Of a DNA stretch of 64,000 nt, positions 25,913 to 36,200 are shown piece by piece. The DNA is taken from positions 16,524 through 80,523 of the forward strand of contig JARIAN010000030.1 of the NCBI GenBank assembly GCA_029257865.1, given 5' to 3'. The translations under genes were made by a program, and so were the position numbers. The notes beneath the pieces were generated by a model that worked only from the letters and a program-made list of their open reading frames with translations, made no database searches and was not told the DNA's origin. Position 1 is the first letter of the stretch. Every line of letters begins with the position of its first letter. The DNA comes from Phocaeicola sp. (lineage in GTDB: Bacteria > Bacteroidota > Bacteroidia > Bacteroidales > Bacteroidaceae).

Positions 25913-27415
25913 TTATAGTTTGATTTTTTTCTTTACAGCTTTCGATTCGTTATGCAGCCGGTCGAGGGCTGTAACCACATAGGTGTATTTTGTTTTGCCT
26001 GTTTCGTAAGGCAATTTATAGAAAGTGTTGCGGGTGATTCCTACAATATGTGAAGGGTCGTTCAAGTCAATTTTTTCTTTTCGTTGGAACTGATAGATGA
26101 CATATTGCACCGCTTCATCCATTTCATGTTTGGCTTTCGGGGCGCTCCAGAAGAGAAGGTAGCCGTCGGAAGTCCATACCGGCTTTACTTTTCTCACTTT
26201 GTCGGGAGCTTTGTCATCAATAAATGGTGACAGAGGAATCAAGGCCGGATATTTATGATAGGTGTTTGCCAGTACGGTATGGTAGTTTCCTTTGTTCTCC
26301 ACCACGGCTGCAGCATACCATTGGCAGCTTCCTTGTACGTTAGGCAAAGAGCGCTGCAATTTCATTTTTGCAGGAATCTGACTTTGTGAAGGGTTCATCA
26401 AGTCGGGCTTGCTTACGGTTCTCACCACATCCTGTCCTATAAACAGCGGGCGGTTGGCCGAGTGCTTGTTCCACCATCGGATTAGTTTTTCATAATCGGC
26501 GGCAGGATGTCCTATCTCCCAATAAATCTGCGGAATATTGTAGTCCACCCATCCGTTGTTCACCCAAAGCAATACATCGGCATAAAGGTCGTCGTAGTTT
26601 TGCAGGCCGTTGGTTTCACTTCCGTTAGGGTCCGATTTTTTATTTCTATAAATACCAAAAGGAGAAACCCCGAATTTTACCCAAGGTTTGCACTGATGGA
26701 TGGTTTCATGCAGTTCCTTGATGAGGATGTTCACATTGTCTCTTCTCCAGTCGGCTTTGTTTCTGAAACCACGTCCATATCCTGCAAAGCTGGTTTGGTC
26801 TGGGAATTCCTCTCCCGGATTCGGGTAAGGGTAGAAATAGTCGTCCATGTGGATGGCATCCACATCATAGCGGCTCACGATATCGTGCACAATCTTGCAG
26901 ATATATTTTCTTGATTCAGGGAATCCCGGGTCAAAGTAGAGTTGTCCTCCATAGCGTACGAAAAGTTCAGGACGGCTGAAATAAGGATGTATGGGTGAGA
27001 GGGCAGTGGTGCCTTTCGTTTGGGCGCGGTAAGGGTTAATCCATGCGTGCAATTCCATATTTCTTTTGTGGCATTCCTCAATCATAAATTGCAAGGGGTC
27101 CCATGTAGGAGAGGGTGCTTTTCCCTGCACTCCGGTAAGGAAGCGGCTCCATGGTTCATACGAAGACGCGTAGAGGGCATCACATTCAGCCCGTACCTGA
27201 AAGATGATAGCGTTGATTCCGGCTTTCTGCAGGCTGTTGAGTTGGTTGGAAAGTAGTTTCTTCATTTGGATAGTAGGCATACCTTGGAACTGTCCGTTGA
27301 CGCATTGAATCCATGCTCCGCGAAATTCCCTTTTAGGAGCTATCTGTTGTGCAGATAGTGAAACGGACAGGATATTGAGTAGCAGGAATAATGCAAATAA
27401 AAGTCTTGGTTTCAT
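25913..27415 (-). CDS. Secreted family 10-like glycosyl hydrolase (GHL10/DUF187)
   Basis: A 500-residue exported protein with signal peptide ending LSVSLSAQQ. The catalytic-like domain starts REFRGAWIQCVNGQFQG and continues with AGINAIIFQVRAECDALY, ELHAWINPYRAQ, DVDAIHMDDYFYPYP and KFGVSPFGIYR, the diagnostic strands of the GHL10 TIM barrel (PF02638). The last ~100 residues (PDKVRKVKPVWTSDGYLLFWSAPKA) look like a fibronectin type III module. Relatives are thought to act on peptidoglycan-like or other glycans, but the substrate is not settled. It has its own promoter and terminator, so it is not part of a local glycan locus. Confidence 0.88.
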   Translation of the reverse strand: MKPRLLFALFLLLNILSVSLSAQQIAPKREFRGAWIQCVNGQFQGMPTIQMKKLLSNQLNSLQKAGINAIIFQVRAECDALYASSYEPWSRFLTGVQGKAPSPTWDPLQFMIEECHKRNMELHAWINPYRAQTKGTTALSPIHPYFSRPELFVRYGGQLYFDPGFPESRKYICKIVHDIVSRYDVDAIHMDDYFYPYPNPGEEFPDQTSFAGYGRGFRNKADWRRDNVNILIKELHETIHQCKPWVKFGVSPFGIYRNKKSDPNGSETNGLQNYDDLYADVLLWVNNGWVDYNIPQIYWEIGHPAADYEKLIRWWNKHSANRPLFIGQDVVRTVSKPDLMNPSQSQIPAKMKLQRSLPNVQGSCQWYAAAVVENKGNYHTVLANTYHKYPALIPLSPFIDDKAPDKVRKVKPVWTSDGYLLFWSAPKAKHEMDEAVQYVIYQFQRKEKIDLNDPSHIVGITRNTFYKLPYETGKTKYTYVVTALDRLHNESKAVKKKIKL

Positions 27416-27459
27416 TGGTTTATAGTTTAGTATTATTTTTTGTGTGGTTTAGACACTCG

Positions 27460-27468
27460 GCAAAGGTA
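27460..27468 (-). promoter_or_regulatory. Promoter -7 element for the GHL10 gene
   Basis: Minus-strand TACCTTTGC matches TAnnTTTG plus C, 45 bases before the start codon. Confidence 0.65.
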
Positions 27469-27483
27469 ATGAAAAATCTGAAT

Positions 27484-27523
27484 AGAAAAAAGGTCCTTTA
27501 TGCAATCTCTGCATGAAGGACCT
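27484..27523 (-). terminator. Terminator of gdhA
   Basis: AGGTCCTTTATGCA pairs with TGCATGAAGGACCT around a short loop (one G-U pair), followed on the minus strand by TTTTTT. It is about 25 bases past the gdhA stop. Confidence 0.9.
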
Positions 27524-27547
27524 AATGTGTGTTATCGTAATATTAAT

Positions 27548-28882
27548 TTATACAATACCTTGAGCCATCATAGCTTTGGCTACTTTCATGAAGCCTGCTA
27601 CATTAGCTCCTTTCACGTAGTTAATATATCCATCAGGCTCGGTGCCATACTGTACACAAGAAGTGTGGATATTCTTCATAATGCTCTTCAGTTTTTCATC
27701 CACTTCTTCTTCGCTCCAGCTCAGTTTGATGGAGTTCTGAGTCATTTCCAGTCCCGAAACAGAAACACCTCCCGCATTGGCAGCCTTACCTGGAGCATAC
27801 AGAATCTTGGCTTCCTGGAAAACCCGGATAGCTTCTGGAGTAGAAGGCATGTTGGCACCTTCCGAAACAGCGAATACACCATTGCTGACCAATGTTCTAG
27901 CATCATCACCATTCAGTTCGTTCTGTGTTGCAGAAGGGAGTGCGATGTCCGCTTTCTCATTCCACGGGCGAGCACCTGCTACATACTTGCAGCCGTATGT
28001 TTCGGCATATTCGCGTATACGTCCGCGGTAAAGGTTTTTCAATTCCATGATGTAATCCAGCTTTTGGCGGTCGATACCGTCCGGGTCGTAGATATATCCG
28101 TCAGAGTCTGACATGGTCACTACTTTGGCTCCCAGTTGAATTAGTTTTTCTACAGTGTACTGAGCCACGTTGCCCGATCCGGAAACCAGACAGGTTTTAC
28201 CTTTGATATCCAGATTGCGTGTTTTCAGCATTTCAAGCAGGAAATAGATATTTCCGTATCCGGTAGCTTCCGGTCTAATCAGTGAGCCGCCAAACTCACG
28301 ACCTTTTCCTGTGAATACTCCGGTAAATTCGTGAGCCAGTTTCTTGTACATACCGAACATGAATCCAACTTCACGTCCGCCTACTCCGATATCTCCGGCA
28401 GGAACATCTGTTTCTGCGCCGATATGACGCCATAATTCCAGCATGAATGCTTGGCAGAAACGCATCACTTCAGCAGCCGATTTGCCACGTGGTGAGAAGT
28501 CCGACCCACCTTTTCCACCTCCCATAGGTAGAGTGGTAAGAGAGTTTTTGAAAGTCTGCTCAAAAGCCAAGAACTTCAGAATACCCAAGTTTACAGAACT
28601 ATGGAAGCGGATACCGCCTTTGTAAGGGCCGATAGCGTTGTTGTGCTGTACACGATATCCCATGTTGGTCTGGACATTTCCTTTGTCGTCCATCCAGGTT
28701 ACGCGGAACTGGTATACTCTATCTGGAATACATAAGCGTTCAATCAGATTCACTTTATCAAATTCTGGGTGCTTGTTGTATTCTTCTTCAATAGTGCCCA
28801 ACACTTCTTCTACTGCCTGATGGTATTCAGGTTCATTAGGAAATCTTCTTTTCAGGTCTTCCAATACTTTTGCTGCATTCAT
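27548..28882 (-). CDS. gdhA: Glutamate dehydrogenase, probably NADP-specific
   Basis: A 444-residue hexameric-type enzyme that interconverts 2-oxoglutarate plus ammonia and glutamate, a main ammonia-assimilating step in Bacteroides. The substrate-binding glycine-lysine region NAIGPYKGGIRFH and the active-site lysine region LPMGGGKGGSDFSPRGKS are intact, with VPAGDIGVGGREVGFMFG and the nucleotide-binding CLVSGSGNVAQYTVEKL later. Length and sequence fit the 440-450 residue NADP-type enzymes. A single gene with a good promoter and a strong terminator. Confidence 0.96.
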   Translation of the reverse strand: MNAAKVLEDLKRRFPNEPEYHQAVEEVLGTIEEEYNKHPEFDKVNLIERLCIPDRVYQFRVTWMDDKGNVQTNMGYRVQHNNAIGPYKGGIRFHSSVNLGILKFLAFEQTFKNSLTTLPMGGGKGGSDFSPRGKSAAEVMRFCQAFMLELWRHIGAETDVPAGDIGVGGREVGFMFGMYKKLAHEFTGVFTGKGREFGGSLIRPEATGYGNIYFLLEMLKTRNLDIKGKTCLVSGSGNVAQYTVEKLIQLGAKVVTMSDSDGYIYDPDGIDRQKLDYIMELKNLYRGRIREYAETYGCKYVAGARPWNEKADIALPSATQNELNGDDARTLVSNGVFAVSEGANMPSTPEAIRVFQEAKILYAPGKAANAGGVSVSGLEMTQNSIKLSWSEEEVDEKLKSIMKNIHTSCVQYGTEPDGYINYVKGANVAGFMKVAKAMMAQGIV

Positions 28883-28942
28883 AATAAAAAAAGAATTATC
28901 TATTTATTGACATTTGAAATCTCTTAGTCTTAAAAGTTGTGA

Positions 28943-28972
28943 CAAAAGTATAGATTATTTTTTAAATGGCAA
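28943..28972 (-). promoter_or_regulatory. Promoter of gdhA
   Basis: On the minus strand TTG (28970-28972), 19 bases, then TACTTTTG (28943-28950). Both elements and the spacing fit the Bacteroidetes promoter. It lies about 60 bases before the gdhA start. Confidence 0.78.
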
Positions 28973-29052
28973 TACTTTTGATAAATAAAATAGTTGGAAT
29001 ATATCAAAAATTTGTAGGAATAGGGTATTTTGTATTTAAATGTCTTTTTCTT

Positions 29053-29223
29053 TCATTTCTTTAGACTTTTTGCTATAGGAATGAATACCAATGCTCCCGA
29101 AATGAGGATGGTCACGATGAGTGGTCCGTCGATATGTGGGGTGGCAGTGAGGACGATGAAACAAAGTATAGCCCAGCAGAGTGTGAGAATAATGCATTGG
29201 GTGCGGTTGAGTGGTTTTCGCAT
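29053..29223 (-). CDS. Small two-helix membrane protein
   Basis: A 56-codon frame from ATG at 29223 to TGA at 29053-29055. The product has a basic start (MRKPLNRTQ), a hydrophobic helix CIILTLCWAILCFIVL, a short turn TATPHIDG, a second helix PLIVTILISGALVFIPI and a basic end AKSLKK, the layout of a helical hairpin in the inner membrane with both ends inside. Its size and hydropathy argue for a real gene over the overlapping plus-strand frame of 66 codons, whose product is unremarkable. It lies between the malic enzyme terminator and the gdhA promoter. No function can be given. Confidence 0.6.
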   Translation of the reverse strand: MRKPLNRTQCIILTLCWAILCFIVLTATPHIDGPLIVTILISGALVFIPIAKSLKK

Positions 29224-29260
29224 AGTATGAAATTTCTTTTATTTGGCAGTAAGGTATAAA

Positions 29261-29314
29261 AAGAGCTAAGAAGGATTCCTGTTTATATGTATATGGGTAT
29301 GCTTCTTAGCTCTT
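29261..29314 (-). terminator. Terminator of the malic enzyme gene
   Basis: AAGAGCTAAGAAG at 29261-29273 pairs perfectly with CTTCTTAGCTCTT at 29302-29314 (13 pairs, 28-base loop); on the minus strand it is followed by TTTTTATACC. It begins 34 bases after the stop. Confidence 0.82.
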
Positions 29315-29348
29315 AGGATAGCTTTGCTAGCCGATATGTTTCTTGTGA

Positions 29349-31637
29349 TTATTTACAAGATTCAATTTTTTTCGCTACAATGGCATCGATACAAGCAATA
29401 GCGGTGATATTGACGATATCACGTACAGAACTTTCGATGTCGGTGAAGTGGATAGGTTTGTTCAATCCCATCTGTATCGGGCCTATCACTTCAGTTTCAC
29501 TCATATTTTGGATGAGTTGGTAAGTAGCGTTGGCTGAACTCAAGTTAGGGAAAATCAATGTGTTGACTTCCTTTCCGTTTAGGCGGGTGAAAGGATATTT
29601 TTCATCGCGCAGTTGGTTGTTGAGAGCAAATTTTACTTGCATTTCTCCATCAATAGCCAAGTCTGGGTAGTTGGTGTGCATATAATTGATAGCCTCGTGT
29701 ACCTTTGCTGGACTTCCGATACTGTCTGAACCGAAGTTGGAGTAAGACAACATGGCCATTACCGGTTCCTGGTTGAAGAAACGTACTGCCTTGTTGGCCA
29801 GTTTGGCAATGTCAATCAAGGTGTCTGTGTCCGGATGACGGTTTATTAATGTATCGGCAATGAAATATGTACCTTTTTTAGAATTCAAAATGTGCATTGT
29901 GCCAAAGTGTTTGTATTCAGGCTGTATGCCGATAACTTCCTTGGCCACCTTGATGGTATTGGTATATTTGGTGTATAGTCCGGTAACGAATGCATCGGCA
30001 TCTCCGGTTTCCACCATCATCATACCAAAGTAGTTGCGTTCAAACATCTTGTCGATAGCTTCCTGGTAATTGGCCCCTTCACGAGCGCGTTTTTCACTTA
30101 AGATACGTGCATATCTTTCGCGGCGTTCCGATTCTCTATCGTGGCGGTGGTTTACAATTTCGATGCCTTCCAGGTTTAAGTCAAGTTCGGCAGCCAGTTT
30201 GGCAATACGCTCTTCATTGCCCAGCAGAATAGGATTGCAGATGCCGTCTGCTTTAGCCTCTACTGCGGCCTTCAGCATGTTAGGGTGAGTGCCTTCGGCA
30301 AATACCACGCGCTGTGGGCAGCTTCGTGCAGTATCATAGAACTTACGTGTAAGCTTGTTTTCTTGACCCATCAGTTCGCGCAGGTGGTTCTTGTATGCAT
30401 CCCAGTCGGTAATTTGCTTACGTGCTACCCCGGAATCCATGGCAGCTTTAGCAACGGCCATAGAAACTTCGGTTATCAAGCGAGGGTCCACTGGTTTCGG
30501 AATGAAATAGTCGGGACCGAAACTGAAACTATTTACATGGTATGCTTCATTCACTACATCGGGCACTGGCTTTTTGGCCAATCCGGCAATAGCATGTACG
30601 GCGGCCAGTTTCATTTCTTCGTTAATAGCTGTGGCGCGTGTGTCCAATGCTCCGCGGAAGATGTAAGGGAATCCAATTACATTGTTTATCTGGTTAGGAT
30701 AGTCGGAACGTCCGGTAGACATTAATACATCGGGGCGTGAAGCCATCGCATCTTCGTAAGAGATTTCCGGAGTAGGGTTGGCAAGAGCAAATACGATAGG
30801 ATGGTCGGCCATGCTTCTAATCATATCTTGACTCAACACATTACCTCTAGATAACCCCAAGAATACGTCGGCTCCCTTGATGGCTTCTGCCAGTGTATGG
30901 ATATCGGTACGGTCGGTTGCAAAGAATTTCTTCTGTTCGTTCAGGTCTGTACGTGCTTTAGAAATCACACCTTTACTATCGAGCATCACGATGTTTTCCA
31001 GTCTTGCTCCCAAGGCGATGTACAGTTTTGTACAAGAAATAGCCGAAGCACCAGCACCATTGACTACAATCTTGACGTTTTCAATTTTCTTTCCTGCCAC
31101 GTCTAGTGCATTGACAAGGCCTGCACTTGAGATGATGGCGGTGCCATGCTGGTCATCGTGCATTACAGGAATGTTGAGTTCTTCTTTCAGTCGTCTTTCT
31201 ATCTCAAAACATTCAGGAGCTTTGATGTCCTCAAGATTGATACCTCCAAAAGTAGGTGCAATTGCTTTTACTGCTTCAATAAACTTGTCGGGGTCTTTTT
31301 CGTCTACTTCAATATCGAATACATCAATGCCTGCATAGATTTTGAATAGCAGGCCTTTGCCTTCCATTACAGGTTTTCCGCTCATGGCACCGATATCTCC
31401 CAACCCCAATACGGCAGTACCGTTTGAGATAACTGCTACAAGGTTTCCTTTGGCTGTATAGTCATAAGCTGTATCTGGAGTTTTCTGAATTTCAAGACAC
31501 GGTTCAGCTACACCTGGAGAATATGCCAGTGAAAGGTCTCTCTGTGTCTGATAAGGTTTGGTAGGAACTACCTCAATTTTTCCTGGTTTGCCCTGTGAAT
31601 GATAGAGCAAAGCAGCTTCTTTTGTTATTTTAACCAT
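29349..31637 (-). CDS. maeB: NADP-dependent malic enzyme with phosphotransacetylase-like domain
   Basis: A 762-residue fusion. Residues 1 to about 425 form malic enzyme, which oxidatively decarboxylates malate to pyruvate ([79 protein letters not shown]). From about 440 a phosphate acetyltransferase-like domain follows ([19 protein letters not shown], then [22 protein letters not shown]), which in MaeB proteins is usually regulatory and binds acetyl-CoA. Length equals the usual ~760. A single-gene unit with its own promoter and terminator. Confidence 0.95.
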   Translation of the reverse strand: MVKITKEAALLYHSQGKPGKIEVVPTKPYQTQRDLSLAYSPGVAEPCLEIQKTPDTAYDYTAKGNLVAVISNGTAVLGLGDIGAMSGKPVMEGKGLLFKIYAGIDVFDIEVDEKDPDKFIEAVKAIAPTFGGINLEDIKAPECFEIERRLKEELNIPVMHDDQHGTAIISSAGLVNALDVAGKKIENVKIVVNGAGASAISCTKLYIALGARLENIVMLDSKGVISKARTDLNEQKKFFATDRTDIHTLAEAIKGADVFLGLSRGNVLSQDMIRSMADHPIVFALANPTPEISYEDAMASRPDVLMSTGRSDYPNQINNVIGFPYIFRGALDTRATAINEEMKLAAVHAIAGLAKKPVPDVVNEAYHVNSFSFGPDYFIPKPVDPRLITEVSMAVAKAAMDSGVARKQITDWDAYKNHLRELMGQENKLTRKFYDTARSCPQRVVFAEGTHPNMLKAAVEAKADGICNPILLGNEERIAKLAAELDLNLEGIEIVNHRHDRESERRERYARILSEKRAREGANYQEAIDKMFERNYFGMMMVETGDADAFVTGLYTKYTNTIKVAKEVIGIQPEYKHFGTMHILNSKKGTYFIADTLINRHPDTDTLIDIAKLANKAVRFFNQEPVMAMLSYSNFGSDSIGSPAKVHEAINYMHTNYPDLAIDGEMQVKFALNNQLRDEKYPFTRLNGKEVNTLIFPNLSSANATYQLIQNMSETEVIGPIQMGLNKPIHFTDIESSVRDIVNITAIACIDAIVAKKIESCK

Positions 31638-31681
31638 ATATTTCGATTTTATCAGGTTGATTTATTTTTAGATTGTGTGTC

Positions 31682-31690
31682 GCAAATGTA
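31682..31690 (-). promoter_or_regulatory. Promoter -7 element for maeB
   Basis: Minus-strand TACATTTGC matches TAnnTTTG plus C, 45 bases before the start codon. Confidence 0.65.
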
Positions 31691-31769
31691 GGAATAAAAT
31701 AATAAATAGAATATTTTTTAGCATAAAAAACAATAATTTTAAATTGGATAATCTTTTTTATTCTTTAAT

Positions 31770-31793
31770 GTCAACCTTATATATAGGTTTGAC
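31770..31793. promoter_or_regulatory. Imperfect palindrome, candidate TetR operator
   Basis: GTCAACCTTATA at 31770-31781 and TATAGGTTTGAC at 31782-31793 form a 24-base inverted repeat with 10 of 12 positions matching. A TAGGTTTG sequence (31784-31791) that could be a -7 element lies inside it. It is in the divergent gap between maeB and the efflux operon whose last gene is a TetR regulator. Confidence 0.4.
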
Positions 31794-31865
31794 GATAAAT
31801 TGGTAAACTTTCATTTTTTTATGGTTATTCTTAGTTAAATAGATATATGCTAGCTTGTTTTATGT

Positions 31866-31874
31866 TATCTTTGC
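31866..31874 (+). promoter_or_regulatory. Promoter -7 element for the efflux operon
   Basis: TATCTTTGC matches TAnnTTTG plus C. It leaves a 5' leader of about 175 bases before the ATG at 32056; I see no ORF or clear structure in that leader. Confidence 0.6.
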
Positions 31875-32055
31875 AAAATAAAAAAACTAAGTCGATGTAG
31901 AAAGTTTTAATGCTAAGACTTGGGATGATGCTGTTTCCGATTATAAAATTGCAATGTATGGCATTAGTGAAAGGAGATAAGTTTTTTATTATTGGGTATC
32001 GGTTATAATATAATTAAGGTGTTTATTGAGATATTATTATAAATTGAATATTAGC

Positions 32056-33255
32056 ATGAAAAGAAACAAGAGTTTTTCTTTTGGTCGAGTTACCTTATTG
32101 GTATTGGGGGTATCGATCTTGACAGCCTGTGGTGGTGGCCAAGGCGGAATGAAAATGGGGGATAATGAATTTACAGTAAAGGCTGTAGAGTTTACATCTA
32201 GTAATCAGGTAACCAAATATCCGGCAACGATCAAAGGTTTGCAGGATATTGAAATTCGTCCTCAGGTATCTGGATTTATTGTAAAACTTTGTGCAGACGA
32301 AGGTGCTTCTGTTCGTAAGGGGCAGGCATTGTTTCAGATTGACCCTACTCAGTATAAGGCTGCCTTTGATCAGGCTAAAGCTGGTGTAGCTGCAGCAAAA
32401 GCCAATCTGGAAACCATTTCGGCTACTATGGCCAACAAGAAGATGCTGCATGAACAGCAAATTATCAGTGACTTCGAATATCAGACTGCAATCAATAATG
32501 AATTGTCGGCAAAGGCTAGTCTGGCACAGGCTGAAGCTGCTTATTCTTCTGCTAAACAAAATTTGGGATTTTGTACAGTGACCAGTCCTACCGACGGTGT
32601 AATTGGGACATTCCCTTACCGTATAGGAAGCTTGGTGAGCCCTTCGGTTGCTCAGCCGCTTACTACAGTTTCTCAGATTGGTGACATGTATGTTTATTTT
32701 TCAATGACTGAAAAGCAGTTGTTGGCTTTGACCAAGTCGGGAAACTCTTTGAAGGAAGAAGTTGCCAAGATGCCGGCGGTGAAATTGCAATTAGCAGACG
32801 GTTCTATGTATACTGCAGAAGGAAAGATTGATGCCATTAGCGGTGTTATTGATCAGGCTACCGGCTCTGTAAGTATGCGTGCTATCTTCCCTAATGACCA
32901 GCATATCTTGCGTAGCGGTGGTACCGGTAATATTGTGTTCCCTTATACAATGACCGATGTAGTGGTTATCCCACAAGCTTCAACCATTGAAGTGCAGGAT
33001 AAAAAATTTGTATATGTATTGCAGGCAGACAATAAGGTGAAATATACAGAGATTCAGATTTCTTCTTTGGATGACGGAAGACACTATGTAGTGACTGGTG
33101 GATTGAAACCTGGTGACAAGATTGTATTGGATGGTGTTCAGAAGTTGAAAGACGGACAGGAAATTACCCCTATTACTCCTGCACAGAAAGAGGCTAAGTT
33201 CCAGCAGGCTTTGAAAGACCAAAGTGAAGGAAATATTGCAACAGCGTTTAAATAA
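32056..33255 (+). CDS. RND efflux periplasmic adaptor (membrane fusion lipoprotein)
   Basis: A 399-residue adaptor of the AcrA/MexA type, linking the inner-membrane pump to the outer-membrane channel. It has a lipoprotein signal ending in ILTAC (the ATG at 32056 was chosen over an upstream in-frame start because it gives this signal). The lipoyl half-motifs are IEIRPQVSGFIVKLCADEGASVRKGQALFQID and later FCTVTSPTDGVIGTFPYRIGSLV, separated by a coiled-coil hairpin rich in Ala, Lys and Gln. The beta-barrel and membrane-proximal domains follow. First gene of a three-part pump operon, 13 bases before the pump gene. Confidence 0.93.
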   Translation: MKRNKSFSFGRVTLLVLGVSILTACGGGQGGMKMGDNEFTVKAVEFTSSNQVTKYPATIKGLQDIEIRPQVSGFIVKLCADEGASVRKGQALFQIDPTQYKAAFDQAKAGVAAAKANLETISATMANKKMLHEQQIISDFEYQTAINNELSAKASLAQAEAAYSSAKQNLGFCTVTSPTDGVIGTFPYRIGSLVSPSVAQPLTTVSQIGDMYVYFSMTEKQLLALTKSGNSLKEEVAKMPAVKLQLADGSMYTAEGKIDAISGVIDQATGSVSMRAIFPNDQHILRSGGTGNIVFPYTMTDVVVIPQASTIEVQDKKFVYVLQADNKVKYTEIQISSLDDGRHYVVTGGLKPGDKIVLDGVQKLKDGQEITPITPAQKEAKFQQALKDQSEGNIATAFK

Positions 33256-33268
33256 TTGATTAATTGAT

Positions 33269-36200
33269 ATGAAATTAGATAAATTTATCACTCGCCCGGT
33301 ACTATCAACGGTTATTTCTATTTTGATAGTAATTGTGGGTGCGATAGGCTTGGTTACCTTGCCTGTTACCCAATATCCGGATATTGCTCCTCCAACTGTT
33401 CACGTAGAGGCAATGTATACAGGTGCCAGTGCATCTACTGTATTGAACTCTGTTATTGCCCCTCTGGAGGACCAGATTAACGGTGTGGAAAACATGATGT
33501 ATATGTCTTCTATGGCTGCAAATAACGGTAAAGGTAGTATCGATATCTATTTTAAACAAGGTACCGACCCTGATATGGCTGCCGTCAATGTGCAGAACCG
33601 AGTCGCTATGGCGCAAGGTTTATTGCCGGCCGAAGTTGTGCAGGTCGGTGTTACTACTCGGAAGCGCCAGAACTCAATGCTTATCGTAGCTTCTGTGTAT
33701 GATGAAAGCGATAGATACTCTCATGAGTTTATCGAAAATTATGCCAATATCAACTTGATTCCGGAAATCAAGCGTGTGCATGGTGTGGGTGATGCCATGT
33801 TGTTGGGACAAGATTACTCCATGCGTATTTGGTTGAAGCCGGAGGTTATGGCTCAATATAAATTGATTCCTAGTGATATTTCAAGAGTTTTGGCTGAGCA
33901 GAATATTGAAGCTGCTCCAGGTCAGTTTGGTGAACGTTCTAACCAGACTTTCCAGTATACAATCCGTTATAGAGGTCGTTTGCAGACTCCAGAAGAGTTT
34001 GAGAACATGGTTATCAAGTCGTTGCCTACCGGTGAAATGTTGCGTATGAAAGATGTGGCAGACATCCAGTTAGGACGTTTGGACTATTCTTTGTCTAATG
34101 AAGTGAACGGACATAAAGCGGTGACTTGTATTATATTCCAAATGGCTGGTACTAATGCTACTGAAACCATTAATAATATCCAGCAGTTGCTGGCTGATTC
34201 GGAAACAACGATGCCATCGGGCTTGAAAGTAAACATTTCATTGAATGCCAATGACTTTTTGTTTGCTTCTATTCATGAAGTTATCAAAACTTTGCTAGAA
34301 GCCTTTGTGCTTGTGTTTATTGTAGTATACGTATTCTTGCAGGACTTACGTTCTACTTTGATTCCGGCTATTGCTATTCCAGTAGCATTGATTGGTACAT
34401 TCTTCGTACTTTCTTTGATTGGCTTCAGTATTAACTTGCTGACACTTTGTGCGATGGTACTTGCCATTGCGATTGTGGTCGACGATGCCATTGTGGTGGT
34501 AGAAGGTGTCCATGCCAAGTTGGATCAGGGATATCGTTCTGCCAAGGAAGCATCAATTGATGCCATGAGTGAGCTGGGTGGTGCCATTGTTTCCATCACA
34601 TTGGTCATGATGTCCGTATTTATTCCGGTAAGTTTCATGGGAGGTACAGCCGGTACTTTTTATCGTCAGTTTGGTTTGACTATGGCCATTTCAATTGGTC
34701 TTTCCGCCTTAAATGCGTTGACATTGTCACCTGCCTTGTGTGCGTTGTTCCTGAAACCACACACTGATTCTCATGAAAAGAAAGACAATTTCATCACTCG
34801 TTTCCATACTTCATTCAATGCGGCTTATGATTCTTTGTTGAAAGGATATAAGAAGCGTGTCGTGTTCTTTATTCATAAGAAGACTTTGTCGTTTAGTATT
34901 GTTGGAGCAAGTATTGCTTTGATGGCTTTTCTGATGAATACTACTCCTACCGGAATGGTTCCGGGTGAAGATACCGGTACATTGATGGGTGCCATTACTT
35001 TGCCTCCAGGAACTTCTCAGGCTCGCGCTCAGGAAGTGTTCAATCGGGTGGATAGTCTGATTGCTTCAGAACCTGCCGTTGCTTCGCGTACCATGATTTC
35101 CGGTTACAGTTTTATCGGAGGTCAGGGCCCTTCTTATGGTTCTTGTATTATCAAGTTGAAGAACTGGGAAGAGCGTTCAGCCATGCAGAATGCCAGCGTC
35201 ATTCAGGCTACCTTATTTATGCGTGCCCAAAAGATTATCAAAGAAGCACAGGTATTGTTTTTTGCTCCTCCTATGATTCCAGGTTATTCGGCTTCCAGTG
35301 ATATTGAGTTGAATATGCAGGATAAGACAGGCGGTAGTTTGGATCGTTTTTTTAGTGTAGTCAACCAGTATATTGCAGACTTGCAGGCTCGTCCGGAAGT
35401 GAAATCTGCACAGACAACATTCAACCCCGGTTTCCCTCAGTATATGATTGACATTGATGCAGCAGCTTGTAAAAAAGCAGGAATCAGTCCTTCGGATATC
35501 TTGACTACTATGCAAGGGTATTATGGTGGATTGTATGCATCTAACTTCAACAGTTTCGGTAAGATGTATCGTGTAATGATTCAGTCTGACCCTAAATACC
35601 GTGCAAACCTAGAATCATTGAAAGGAATCAAGGTACGTAATGCTAGTGGTGAGATGGCTCCGGTAGAGCAGTTCATTACTGTGTCTAAGGTATATGGTCC
35701 GGATGTTATCAGTCGTTTTAACTTGTATACAGCAATGAAAGTGATGGTTGCTCCGGCCGACGGCTATACTTCTGGACAGGCGCTTCAGGCAATTGCAGAA
35801 GTTTCAAAACAAAGCTTGCCGGTAGGATACGGATATGAATTGGGAGGTATGGCTCGTGAGGAAGCTCAAACAAGTGGAAGTTCTACCTCTTTAATTTTCG
35901 TTCTTTGCTTTGTCTTTGTATACCTGTTGTTGAGTGCGCAGTATGAAAGCTATATCTTGCCTTTGGCTGTATTGCTTTCCGTACCGTTCGGTTTGATGGG
36001 TAGCTTCTTGTTTGTCAACGGAGCAAGTGCATTGGGTAGTATCCCTGCCTTGAAAATGATTATCGGTTCAATGTCAAACGACATTTACATGCAGATTGCA
36101 TTGATTATGTTGATTGGTTTGTTGGCTAAAAATGCCATCTTGATTGTGGAGTTTGCTCTTGACCGTCGTAAGCAAGGTATGAGTATATCTTGGGCAGCTG

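Noticed and set aside
29030-29230. Plus-strand open frame of 66 codons
   Set aside because: Its product has no coherent hydropathy or motif, while the opposite strand encodes a plausible two-helix membrane protein over the same bases.
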